DNA from: Dacryopinax spathularia
Lineage: Eukaryota; Basidiomycota; Dacrymycetes; Dacrymycetales; Dacrymycetaceae
Assembly: GCA_037974965.1 (NCBI GenBank)
Contig: JBBPFI010000006.1
Span: 558,001-622,000, forward strand
DNA length: 64,000 nt
Direction of reading: 5' to 3'
Shown here: positions 33,779-43,830 of the stretch, one piece after another
Layout: every line of letters begins with the position of its first letter
Position numbering within the stretch: the first letter of the stretch is position 1
Notes under the pieces: generated by a model
The model's input: the letters and a program-made list of their open reading frames with translations, nothing else
What the model was told of the DNA's origin: nothing
Database searches by the model: none
Made by a program: the position numbers and the translations under genes

Positions 33779-35664
33779 CTAATGTCGCGCCTTCTTCGAT
33801 TGTCGCGATTTGTCCTCTTCACCGCTGCGTTTCCGCCCCTCCCCGTTCGCCTTAGCAGACTGCTTCTCCTTCAGCGCTTCCAGCTTGGCTAGCGTCTTGT
33901 GGAGGATGCGCTGCTCCGCAGTCGTAACAATCAGCGCATTCCGGCGTCTTTCGGTCAATCCCTCCCCGTTAGACAACATCGCCTCTTGTTCCTGGAAGAG
34001 GATGTTAGCTCCATCCTGAATCTGGGCGCGACTGCACTTACAGTCAATGGTGTGGGATACATAGCCAGGCGCTTCTGTAAAGTTGCTTTGACGACCTCGT
34101 AGCTTCTTCCATCCAGCTTTGGCTTTGGAGGCTTTCCCTTGGATCGCGCCTTGTCCCACTCCTCTTGGTTAAGCAGGAGCAGCCGGACTAGGGAGAGCAT
34201 ATCCTCCGGCAATTCATATGTCGTGTCCAATACGAATGCGCTGCGGTACGGGATCAGCGAGGGGTCGCAAACAAACTCAGGAAGAGCGCACTCGTCACCA
34301 CCTTCTTCCAACCACCAATCAATTCTCTCCTGATACGCCTCGACTTTTGCAGCCTCAACAACGGTGTCGGCATTGATCTCGACCACGTCAGAAGGGCTAC
34401 CGATCCCATCAGGTAGCGGTAGAGCGTCGACGTAGCCGTATCTCCGCAGAAGATCGGAGTTGGGGGGGTCGCCGTATGTGTTCCACTGCGTCTTGTCAGC
34501 CTCAGACTTTCCTGAAGATTTGAGGAGAGAGCGTACTATTTGCTCGCCCTTGCTGATGGGTTTTGTTGCGAGCATCTGTAGATCGTCTCTCGTGTAGAAC
34601 AATCTTGCCTATGGCAGTCTTTGGTTAGAGCAGCTGGTGTAGGTGCGCGAAGGAGACGCACGTTATTACACCCACACCGCGCGTTCAGCATATCCGCCAT
34701 AGGAACCATAGCCACGTCCTCCACCTTTTCCCTCTCCTCGTCCTCCTCATCGTCCAAATCGCCCAAGTCAATATTCTCCTCCGACTCGTCACCGAGTACG
34801 TTCACCTCGCCCATCAACTCATCCCCTCCTGAGGCAGCAGCCGATGTATCGACCAGCTCGGGCGCTTCATCGTCCTCGTTTTCGGGTGCTGCACCCGGCC
34901 ATGGGGAGACGGTGAAAGATCGGGAAAGGATGCGGGAGCCTTGGATATGGTAATTTTGTAAACTGTAGTGCGAAGGGATGAGGGAGGGATCGAACAGATC
35001 GGATCGTTTCTATTTACATGGTGATGTCAGCTCAGCATGGTGCAGAGAGACATATAAATGCGCACTTGTAGGACAGGAGCCACCTTCTCGTTATAGTCCC
35101 TCTCAGCTGATTCCTTACCGATCTTGTCTGCATGTCCGGATGAGGACCTCGTGCCTTGTGTAGACGTGGTCAGTGCTCACCTAGAACCAAGCTACCCTTC
35201 AACCACTCCAGCTCCTCATCACTCCAGAACATAAGTGTTCCAAATGCAGTCGGCATCGATCCTGCCTCAAGTATCAATCCCCGACGTTCCGCGCAAGATC
35301 TACGCACGCACTCAAGTACCCAGCCCACTTGCTCGACTCGCCCCTCGCCTCTTCCCACATCATGCACAAGATCAAACCAGCCCAGCCATCTCCCAGACTC
35401 GTCCAGTCTTCCTCTCCAAGCAATTTCGGGAGTTCAGACGTGCGCGTGGAGAGAAGCAGGGATCGTGGGATGGCGAATAGTTTCTCGCCTTCCTGTATGC
35501 TGTCGGTCAGAGTTCCTCCCTTAACCAGGACCAGAGTTGTTACGCACCTGTATGTCTCGAAGAGCCACGGCGCTCCGACCTGTTTCTGGCAGATCGGCTA
35601 GCCCTACGGCGGAGTTATCGAGTGTACCGCCTGCGGACGTGAACCAGCTTAGGAAATCGGCCAT
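33779..35664 (-). CDS. SET-domain protein lysine methyltransferase, RKM4/SETD6-like
   Basis: Likely ribosomal-protein lysine methyltransferase; yeast Rkm4 methylates Rpl42. Eight exons: 35548-35664, 35312-35492, 35181-35261, 35066-35127, 34662-35009, 34537-34608, 34042-34485, 33779-33991; 1518 nt, 505 residues. The N terminus reads MADFLSWFTSAGGTLDNSAV and continues EGEKLFAIPRSLLLS (SET start). WAGLILCMMWEEARGESSKW and FWSDEELEWLKGS belong to the inserted iSET region. The SET core is PMADMLNARCGCNNARLFYT and GEQIWNTYGDPPNSDLLRRY, with the catalytic tyrosine in NTYG. An acidic insert (DLDDEEDEE) and a Lys-rich tail are present. The C-terminal half is the Rubisco-LSMT-type substrate-binding domain. 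An intron falls exactly between GEQI and WNTYG. Confidence 0.92.
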
Positions 35665-35825
35665 ATTGGGCGGCGTTGCGAAGAACCCAACAGCTGGCTC
35701 CTCTGAAATTTCGGGACAGGGTCTGATTTCTTTTGGTCACGTGTACTCTCTTTTCACCTTCCTCAGGACTAGCGACAGGCAACTTCTTCATTCGCGCTTT
35801 TATATACGTTACTAGGTCGTCTAAA

Positions 35826-38252
35826 CTAAGAGGACTCTCTAGAGTCCGCCAACAGCTGCTCCAAGCACGCATCCAACACCGGCTTCTCCAGCTCTAGCGC
35901 GCTCAGCCCGCCCGCCTTCGCAAGTCTCGACCCACCCGACTGCATAACCTTCCACGCCGCCGTCTTGAGCTCAAACTTGATCTGCGCTTCATCAAGTACC
36001 TTCCACACTCGAGGAGCAGGGTCAAGTACGTCTAGCTGCGGATTTGGCCCGATGCGCAGTACGATCTCCGAGTCTGCGGCTGCTTCGCCTAGGTCTATGA
36101 TTGTTCCCGTGGGAGAGGACTTGACGGTCGTCTCGCGGTTGGAACCTCCAACCGTCGCTTTGACGTTCTTGAGCGACGAGAGGGAAAGGAAGCGGAACGA
36201 CCAGTTGCGTTTGTTCGGCAGGCTAGGGACGACCTTGGTCGAGATTGGGTTCACGCGCAGGACGCCGTTCTTCTGATCCCAGGTGAGGGTCGTCTTTGCC
36301 CACCGGACGGTGTCGACCGTCGAGCCGCTGCCGTCGTCTTCCATGATGTCGAATTTCCCATCAGCACCAACAACGATGAGCACCTCGAACGAATGAGGAG
36401 GGGGACAACCGTTTTCGGGCACTGTGTCCGCGTCGAGCGGGATGATGGCGCCTTCGTGCGCAAGGACGGGATAGCCATCCAGCGGTCGGTGGAGAACTAT
36501 TTCACGGTCGCCGTCGTACACTGTTCCAGTGAAGATGTCGACATGCTTTCCATGCGGGATGAACGCGCGGACCGAGCCGTATCGGGTGGCCTTGTCTCTT
36601 GGAGTCGTGATAGGCGCAACGGTCAGCTCTGTGCCAAAGAAGAACTGGTTCCTGTTCCTGTACGCTTCGGCCCGATCAGGATACTGCCAGTACAGCGGCT
36701 GGACGAGCGGTTCCTGTTCCTTCGCCGCGCGGTAGTTCATCGAATGGAGGTACGGCATCAGCCGATGTCTCAACCGGAGCTGCTCTTCCATCACGGTCCG
36801 CGCCTCGATCCCATATGCCCAGGGCTCCTTCGTCATGAACAGGTTGAACGTGCTGTGCAGCCGGAGGATCGGGCTCCACACGCCCAGCTGAACCCAACGT
36901 GCAGTCAGCTCGTCATCCTTGATCCCACGCAGATGTCCGCCGATATCGTGCGACCACCAGCCGTAGCCGATGTTGCTCGCCGTGAGCGTGAACTCAGGCT
37001 GGAAGTCGAGCGACGCCCAGCTGATCACCGTATCTCCCGAGAACCCGATCGGATATCGGTGGCTCCCGGGGCCGGCATACCGGGAGAACGTAAGTGGTCG
37101 CTGGCCGTTCCGCGCCGAATCGAGAAAATGGAAGTGGTTGAGCATCCAGAGCGGGTCCACGCCGGGGATCTTCGTGTGCTCGCCGGACTGCCAGTCGATC
37201 CACCAGAAATCGACACCTTGTTTCTCCAGTTGACGATGGAGGACGTTGAAGTAGACGTTAAGGAAGTCTTTGTTGACGATGTCGAACGGGATCGGATCGC
37301 CCGTGCTGGGATCGCGGCCGAGAGCTTTGGCGACCGCCTCGTACGCGTCTTCGAACGCGTGCACGCCTTCATGAGGGTGAATGTTGAGCGTCACCTTCAG
37401 CTGTCGATCGTGCAGGCCCTTGAGGAACCCTTCCGGGTCGGGGAAGAGGTCTGGATCCCATGTATAGCCTGTCCAGCCAGAATGGGTGACGCGCGGATGC
37501 TTGACCAGATGCCAGTCCATGTCGATCACGCCAACGCTCAGCGGGATCTTCTCCTTCTTGAACTTGTCCATCAACTCGAGGTACTGCTGAGCGCTGTATG
37601 GGTAGTACCGGCTCCACCAGTTTCCGAGCGACCATCGTGGCAGAAGCGGCGTGTCGCCGGAGATGGTGTAAAGCGCCTTGACAGCCTCCTTGTAGTCGTG
37701 CCCGTACGCGAAGACGTAGCCGTCCACGCGCTCGCCTGGTCGGCGTCCGCTGACCCAGCCATCGTCCTCGAATAGCATGCTCTTGCTGTCGTCGATGACT
37801 GCCCATCCGTCCCGGCTGCATACGCCTGGACCCAGCTCACAGCGTCCATCGATCGTATCCAGTGTTCGAGCAGTACCGTACAGCGTCATCTCCGGGCGAG
37901 GCTCAACGCCATACCTCCAAAAGCTGTGCCGATTGAGGTTCGGACCACGGACGTAGACGGTCAGTCCGGACGGTGAGAAAGGGCGCTTGTCGTACACGAG
38001 GTGAAAGCGGGAGGTGAGGATCTCGAGGTCGACGTTTGGGTCTTTGCTGTCTTTTCCCAGAACGCGGAAGGAGGGTACGGGCAGCTTGCGTCGGATCGCG
38101 AATGTTGATGCGCGGTCTTCGAACACGCCGTCCTCGGCATACTCGTACCGCACGACACCTTCGGTAAGGATCGTGAACCTCCAGCGGTCGCCCTCTACAA
38201 TGGCCGCAGGGTCGGCGACCGGCGCTGCCTCGCGCAGCTTGTAGTGCTCCAT
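35826..38252 (-). CDS. Glycoside hydrolase family 31 (alpha-glucosidase-like), single exon
   Basis: Retaining alpha-glycosidase of family GH31 (alpha-glucosidase/alpha-xylosidase group), 808 residues from the ATG at 38252 (MEHYKLREAAP); the frame stays open a little upstream but without another ATG. An N-terminal beta domain is followed by the barrel: GNWWSRYYPYS, VGVIDMDWH, the nucleophile Asp-353 in FWWIDWQSGE and the likely acid/base Asp-407 in GFSGDT. The double-Trp motif YGWWSHDIGGH is present. A C-terminal beta region (DUF5110-like) follows. No signal peptide is seen, suggesting an intracellular enzyme. It has no intron in 2.4 kb, while neighbours carry one about every 150-300 bp. The long plus-strand frame opposite is a shadow. 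Confidence 0.94.
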   Translation of the reverse strand: MEHYKLREAAPVADPAAIVEGDRWRFTILTEGVVRYEYAEDGVFEDRASTFAIRRKLPVPSFRVLGKDSKDPNVDLEILTSRFHLVYDKRPFSPSGLTVYVRGPNLNRHSFWRYGVEPRPEMTLYGTARTLDTIDGRCELGPGVCSRDGWAVIDDSKSMLFEDDGWVSGRRPGERVDGYVFAYGHDYKEAVKALYTISGDTPLLPRWSLGNWWSRYYPYSAQQYLELMDKFKKEKIPLSVGVIDMDWHLVKHPRVTHSGWTGYTWDPDLFPDPEGFLKGLHDRQLKVTLNIHPHEGVHAFEDAYEAVAKALGRDPSTGDPIPFDIVNKDFLNVYFNVLHRQLEKQGVDFWWIDWQSGEHTKIPGVDPLWMLNHFHFLDSARNGQRPLTFSRYAGPGSHRYPIGFSGDTVISWASLDFQPEFTLTASNIGYGWWSHDIGGHLRGIKDDELTARWVQLGVWSPILRLHSTFNLFMTKEPWAYGIEARTVMEEQLRLRHRLMPYLHSMNYRAAKEQEPLVQPLYWQYPDRAEAYRNRNQFFFGTELTVAPITTPRDKATRYGSVRAFIPHGKHVDIFTGTVYDGDREIVLHRPLDGYPVLAHEGAIIPLDADTVPENGCPPPHSFEVLIVVGADGKFDIMEDDGSGSTVDTVRWAKTTLTWDQKNGVLRVNPISTKVVPSLPNKRNWSFRFLSLSSLKNVKATVGGSNRETTVKSSPTGTIIDLGEAAADSEIVLRIGPNPQLDVLDPAPRVWKVLDEAQIKFELKTAAWKVMQSGGSRLAKAGGLSALELEKPVLDACLEQLLADSRESS

Positions 38253-38751
38253 ATTGTCCACTACAGGTTCAGTCGCTGTTGGTAGCAAAGGACGGTGCAA
38301 GGGACAGGAAAGAGAGGTGAGCACGTTGTGTGATGTGCGGGGAATGCGGGGGGTTGCGTGGTCTATTTAAGGACCCTCGGCCGCTCGGTCCACTTTCGGT
38401 CGGCGAAATCGGCCCGATTTCTTCTGATTATTTCCATCCTCCGACCGCCCAATCCCCACAGATCTGGTGTATTGCGTTGAGGCAGGTGACCGGTCGATTA
38501 TAATCGTCGGCATGCGGTGCCCGGCCGGTCGGGGCGATGTCCGTGCGAGCAAGGCCGATTGTCGGCAGGACCCTGCGAGTTTACCGGAAGGACGGCCTAA
38601 GGGTCACGTGCCCACACGTGGTGTGCTTCTCGACGCGTCCATTCGACGGGCGAATCCCTGCAAATCCAACTCGCCACATCGCTCATTATCACCGACTTTC
38701 ATTGTTGACCATCATCCTCGTCGACTAACTCGCGTTATCCCGCGTAGTTAG
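38253..38751. promoter_or_regulatory. Divergent promoter of GH31 and CLASP-like genes
   Basis: 499 bp. A TTAAATAG element near 38363-38370 (read on the minus strand) lies ~115 bases before the GH31 ATG. Several CGGNCG-type GC boxes and two CACGTG boxes are present. Confidence 0.55.
38605..38620 (+). promoter_or_regulatory. Pair of CACGTG E-boxes, 10-bp spacing
   Basis: CACGTG at 38605-38610 and again at 38615-38620, so the centres are one helical turn apart. These are the classic sites for bHLH factors (Cbf1, Pho4, SREBP-like). They sit ~135 bases from the CLASP-like ATG and ~350 from GH31. Confidence 0.6.
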
Positions 38752-40646
38752 ATGCCTCCTGCTATTCCTGATAAGCTTCCTGTATGTTACTTCATTCCCT
38801 GAAGCTACAACTCTGCTGACTGTGTCATTTCAGTGCACAAACGCTGCCCAGCTCGAACACGAACTCAATGACATCCGACAGGTCATCACCCAGCCAGAGA
38901 CAGAGGATAACTGGGAGAAGATAGCACGGAGTCTGCAGAAATATGCGGCAATCGTGAGGGGAGGTGCTGCGAAAGTCGAGCCAGAGTTTGGGAAGGCGCT
39001 GCGAGAATTGAGCCGACCGATCAATGCCGCTGTGCGTATCCTCCCCATTCCTCTAGCAATTATCCGAAGACTCATCCTCGCCTGCAGATGTGTTCCGAAC
39101 GATCTCGCTTGTCTGGTACGGCGTGCGACCTGCTGGGCACGATCGCGCCCCGTCTTGGCGAGAAGTTTGAACCCTTCCTCATCCTCTTCATGCCCGAGCT
39201 GCTCAAACTGTGTACCCGGACCAACAAGCTATTCATCGCTCGTGCGCAGAAGACGATTGCGCTATTCATCACTCATACAAAGCTCGCATCCATCATCCCG
39301 TACCTACGCGAGGCGGTAAAGGACAAGAGCGCCACCCTCCGCGTATCTGCTATCGAAGCTGCTTTGAGGTGTATGCGGGAATACGAGCACCGAACATTGC
39401 AAGCCAAGGTGGAAGATATCGAGAGCATCGTCGCGAGCACGGCAACAGATTCCAACCCGGAAGTACGGAAGTTGTCAAAACAGCTGTTCGAGCTATACAA
39501 GCAGCAGTTTCCAGATCGCGTCGATTCGTGCGTGTCTCTTTCCACGCGTATAGAGTACCATCTGACAATCCAGTCAGGTTCAGCGATCCACTCACACCCA
39601 TAACCAAGCGATATCTTGACGTCCTTCCGCGTGACAAGAATGCAGCACTCTCAAGATCACAACTTTCGAGGTCCACGACTTCCGCCCCGCCCCCGGCAAG
39701 GCCGCAGCACAGGCTAGCTGCGTCAACATCAAATCTGCCGACAGTGGAACGTAAACCGGCTGCACGATCTGTGAGTGCGACTGTGGTCGCCACCTCATCT
39801 CGAGCAAAACAGGATGCTCCTGTGGCCGGTCCCAGTTCTGCACCAGCTGCACCGGTCAGATCAGCAGTTACTTCTGGATCAGTTGAGCGGCCCAGCACAA
39901 CTGAGTCGGTTGGAACAGCCAGTCAACCGCATGAACGGCCCCCGTCAATATTGAGGACTACCTCTGCTCGGCCCCGTCCTGCGTCTGCCCAAGCGCGTGC
40001 GCCGCCCTTTAGGCCGAAGCGGGTGCCATCAGACTCCACACAGTCCGCATCAGCAACGGCAACAGCATCAAAGGGCTTCATGCGCCCCACCGCAAGCTCG
40101 CGAAGCGCTACCGCCGGACGCCTACCCGCATCCGCAGTTGTCCGCCCTGCGTCCGCAGCTGCGACTGCTACTTCCCGCCCTCCTCTCGCCCGACTACCAA
40201 CAGCACCCGCCGCACTCCTCTCTAATGCCGCCCGCCGTCCTCTGCCTTTACAAGCATCGAAAGCCTCCTCCGCGCGAGGAGGGAAGGTCCTGGGAGGAGG
40301 GGCGAAACGGGTCGTCGCTGCTCGGCCTGCGAACGCACCTACCGCTGCAGTGCTCGCTCAGGCTATTAGGAAAACGGCTCCTGAGCCACGCCAACACAGT
40401 CATCGGGACGCCGAGCCGGCACGAGAGAAAGCGACAAGTCCGTCAGATGCTGCAGCTGCAGAGCCGGAAAAAGCGACGACTCCGTCAGACGTTGCAGCTG
40501 CGCCGGGAAAAGATACAGCCCTGACGGACGTTCCAGCCGCTACGGAGCAAGTGGCAAGATCGCAAAGTCCTCCAACTGCGCTGGAACAGGCCGCAGTCCC
40601 GTTAGAAGCTGCAGCTGCGCTGGAGGTCGTCCCCTGCCAATCGTAG
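38752..40646 (+). CDS. TOG-domain protein of the CLASP family
   Basis: Probable microtubule-stabilising protein with one CLASP-type TOG domain. Exons: 38752-38781, 38834-39031, 39088-39527, 39578-40646 (introns 52, 56, 50 nt); 1737 nt, 578 residues. Residues ~10-225 form HEAT-like helices (LEHELNDIRQVITQPETEDN, CDLLGTIAPRLGEKFEPFLI, LFIARAQKTIALFITHTKLA, IPYLREAVKDKSATLRVSAI, NPEVRKLSKQLFELYKQQFP), close to the CLASP N-terminal domain. The remaining ~350 residues are disordered, basic and rich in Ser, Ala, Pro and Arg, as in microtubule-lattice binding tails. The tail ends with imperfect repeats of the type EKAT-PSD-AAA. It is shorter than full CLASPs (>1000 residues), so it is a reduced paralogue or a separate fungal subfamily. 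Confidence 0.87.
40417..40625 (+). repeat. Imperfect coding repeats in CLASP-like C terminus
   Basis: Degenerate tandem units of about 14-20 codons: EKATSPSDAAAAEP, EKATTPSDVAAAPG, KDTALTDVPAATEQ, then LEQAAVPLEAAA. Expansion within the coding region. Confidence 0.6.
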
Positions 40647-40735
40647 TCGAACTTGGTCAATTTATCTGTATGGCCCGACATAACACTCTTCTGCTTTGAG
40701 CAGATGACGCCGGACTAAACCCTTTGTATCAATCA

Positions 40736-42500
40736 TTACACATTCAGCTCCACCGCTTTCGCCCCGGAAATAACGTTCTCATACGGCCGGAGCGCCGGCT
40801 TGACCCACTCATCGAGGAACTCATCCACCTGCTCCGGCGCCCTCCCGACAAACGTGCTCGCATCCAGCAGAGAATCAAGTTCCGGCCAAATCGGCTCAAA
40901 GTACTTATCCTTCCGCACCCGCTCGACCAGGTCGTTCTGCCCTCCTTCGTCCTTGACGACTTTGGCCGCCTGGTGCGACAGGACCCGGATGGCCTCGTGA
41001 CATTCTTGCCTGTCGGCACCGTGTTTCTCGACCATGGCCATGATGATGTTTTCTGTTGCCATGAAGGGGAGTTCTTGTGCGATGCGGGCGGCGATCACTT
41101 TGGGGTAGACGACGAGGCCCTCGGAGATGTTCTGCAGTGTGCTGAGGAGGATGTCGGTCGTGAGGAAGGCTTCTGGAATTGTGATCCGGCGATTCGCACT
41201 GTACCCATACCCATAGTTTATCATCCGCATGCTTATCAGATATACACATAGACGCACCTATCGTCCAACGTCCGCTCGAACCACTGCGTCCCCGCAGTCG
41301 TAAGCGTATTGTTCTGCAACGCCCATAAATGCCTTGCGAGCGAGCACACCCGCTCGCATCGCATCGGATTCCGCTTGTACGCCATGGCGCTGCTCCCGAT
41401 CTGGTCCTTCTCGAACGGCTCCTCGACTTCCTTGAGGTGCGCGAGGAGCCGGATGTCAGTCGCGATCTTGTGCGCTGTCGCGCCGAACGAGGCGAGCGGG
41501 GCGAGCACTTGGATGTCGATCTTGCGGGAATAGGTCTGGCCGGAGACGGGGTAGGCGTACTTGAACCCCATCAGTTCGGTCACGCGCTTGTCGAGCGCTT
41601 TGACCTATCAAGCAGTTCAACTGATCAATGCCGGACAGGATGAGTTAGGGGAAGCGCACCTTCTCGTGATCGCCCTTGAACAGCGTGAGGAAGCTAGCCT
41701 GCGTTCCCGTCGTCCCCTTCACCCCTCTAAAACCAAGATCGTCCCTAGCCCGCTGAATAGCCTGCAGATCCCACAAAAGCTCCTGGATCCACAGTGTCGC
41801 CCGCTTGCCAACTGTGGTCAGTTGAGCAGGCTGGAAATGCGTGAAGCCGAGCGTTGGTAGGGCGCGGTATTGCGCTGCGAAGGCAGAGAGACGGTGGATC
41901 ACTACGGCGAGCTTGTCGAGAAGGAGGTTACACCCGTCGCGCAGGAAGATGAGGTCGGCGTTACTAGGCTTCAGAATCAGACGACGCTGGGCAAATCACC
42001 CGAGATGGCATCCTCACTCGGTCACATAGCACGACGTGGCACCAAGACTAACCTCATCGTCAGCACCCCTGGGTAAGGAATGAGAGTATGAAGCGCACTG
42101 GATGATCCCTGCAGCAGCAGGTGCAACCGTCCCAAACGTATGCACATGAGCCATCACATCGTGTCGCCTCTTCTTCTCCTCCTGAGCGGCGATCCTGAAC
42201 TGCTCCTCGTTGAGGTACAGATTAGCCTTCATCTGCTCTATCGCTTCGTCTGTTATGTGCAGCCCGAGCTCTTTCTCGGCAATGGCGAGGTTGAGCCATA
42301 GTTTTCGCCATGTATGGAACCGCATCTATAGTTGTCTATGAGCGCATCATTCTTCGATAGCTAAGGAAGGGCGTGTACGGCAGGCGAGAAGAGATAGGCC
42401 ATTTCCTTGCTTGCATAGCGGCTATATAGCACGTTCAGCTATACATAGAGATCCAGCCACGAGTTACATGCCTTGCAAGAGGTGTTTGATAAGTGTCCAT
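40736..42500 (-). CDS. ADE13: Adenylosuccinate lyase
   Basis: Purine biosynthesis enzyme acting twice, on SAICAR and on adenylosuccinate; cytosolic tetramer. Seven exons: 42472-42500, 42379-42421, 42099-42325, 42018-42047, 41660-41963, 41258-41604, 40736-41198; 1443 nt, 480 residues (yeast 482). It begins [60 protein letters not shown] and [19 protein letters not shown] follow. The superfamily signature with the mobile catalytic serine is [16 protein letters not shown], and the end is [17 protein letters not shown]. Intron 1 begins with GC (AG/GCATGT), not GT; only this boundary restores the universally conserved LASRY sequence. Exon 4 is just 30 nt. Confidence 0.96.
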
Positions 42501-42797
42501 ATCCATTGTCGGCCTTCGAAGTATTTCAACTGAAGTACACCCTGTTGACTGGAGAGGACAAACACTTCAATGTCACCTTCCCAAATCGGCTCAGTCCCTG
42601 ATGGTGCACCCTGAAATCACCATCGCTCAGAAGCACAACTTTTGCGCCACTCTCAGCGGAACCAAATTCACCCCTTCTTCTCCTCGTCGCGCGCCTCTTT
42701 GAACAGTGACTACAAGAACAACGGTGCAGACGACCAACTATCGTCCACACACCTATTTTTCCCACATCCTCCTTTCTGTGGATTGCTATAAACAAAG
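42501..42797. promoter_or_regulatory. Divergent promoter, ADE13 / SMD3
   Basis: 297 bp between start codons; no gene recognised inside. Confidence 0.5.
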
Positions 42798-43344
42798 ATG
42801 GCATCCACGATTGGAGTTCCTATCAAGCTGCTGCATGAGTCGTTAGGCCATGTTATTACGGTTGAGCTGAAGACGGGGCAGATGTATCGTGGGAAACTGG
42901 CGGATGGTGCGTCTTGCTTGCATATCACCGTTACTTGCTCCAGCTGACGCCGGAATGGTCTTTAGCTGAGGACTCGCTCAACATCTCGTTAAAAGACATT
43001 ACCGTCACTGGTCGGGATGGGCGCGTATCGCAGCTGGACTCGGTCTACATCAGGGGGAGCATGATCAGGTTCTTCATCGTCCCTGATATGCTACAAAACG
43101 CACCGATGTGAGTTCCCACGATTTCCGTTCCAAGGACCTTGCTGACGCTTGTCGTGCAGGTTCAAGCGGGTAGGGCCGAACGCTATGAAGGGTCGCGGTA
43201 TCGGAACGGCGCGTGGTCGTGCAACCATTATGCGGGGTGCGTACTACATCTGCTGTCTTGCTGTCCTCTTGTCTAATTCTCCTTCCAGCAAATGCTCGTC
43301 GTGGACGTGGAGCACCAGCACCAGCACGCGCTATCCGCCGCTGA
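42798..43344 (+). CDS. SMD3: Small nuclear ribonucleoprotein Sm D3
   Basis: Core spliceosomal Sm-ring protein. Four exons: 42798-42906, 42966-43107, 43160-43236, 43289-43344; 384 nt, 127 residues. Sm1 motif: [20 protein letters not shown], continuing [20 protein letters not shown]. Sm2: [20 protein letters not shown], continuing NAPMFKR. The C terminus is the Arg/Gly-rich tail typical of SmD3 ([20 protein letters not shown]), a likely site of symmetric arginine methylation. All four introns or exon borders are in phase; the end is PAPARAIRR. It is head to head with ADE13 across a 297-bp promoter. Confidence 0.96.
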
Positions 43345-43830
43345 TATCTCGCTTTTATCGCATGGGAGGCGCATACAGCGGTACTTACGAGGAAGTGGGT
43401 CGCGCAGCATCGTTAGCAGGGTACCATTAGTGGAAAACCGTACTTCTGCACTGTATTATCTCTCCTGTCTAATACGCATGAACCGCCGCCTACAGCCTCA
43501 TCATATCCTCCTTTCTGTGCCATGGTGCTGAAATAGTATTATGTACCTGCCCAATTTGGCCAGTGGGCTGACAATGATACTTCGCCACTAACGACGTGAC
43601 AGTGTTCGGTCCCTGAAACGTAAAGGTCGGGAAACGATCAATCACAGATATCTCGCACTGCGCAAGCTCGCAGGCAGTAAATGGCCCTTACATTGCACTT
43701 ATCCTGAACTTCCTCTGTGTGATCTGTCGAACCCACCTACGATCTCTTATTATATACTCGACGAGCTCATCCCTTGACCTGGACCCAACATACCTGGCAG
43801 TGATCGAGACGCGCCCTCGAACGCGGACTC
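43345..43830. other. Intergenic
   Basis: Between SMD3 and the CLC gene; no other feature recognised. Confidence 0.55.

Noticed and set aside
36393-37775. 460-codon plus-strand frame
   Set aside because: Antisense shadow of the well-supported GH31 coding sequence in GC-rich DNA.
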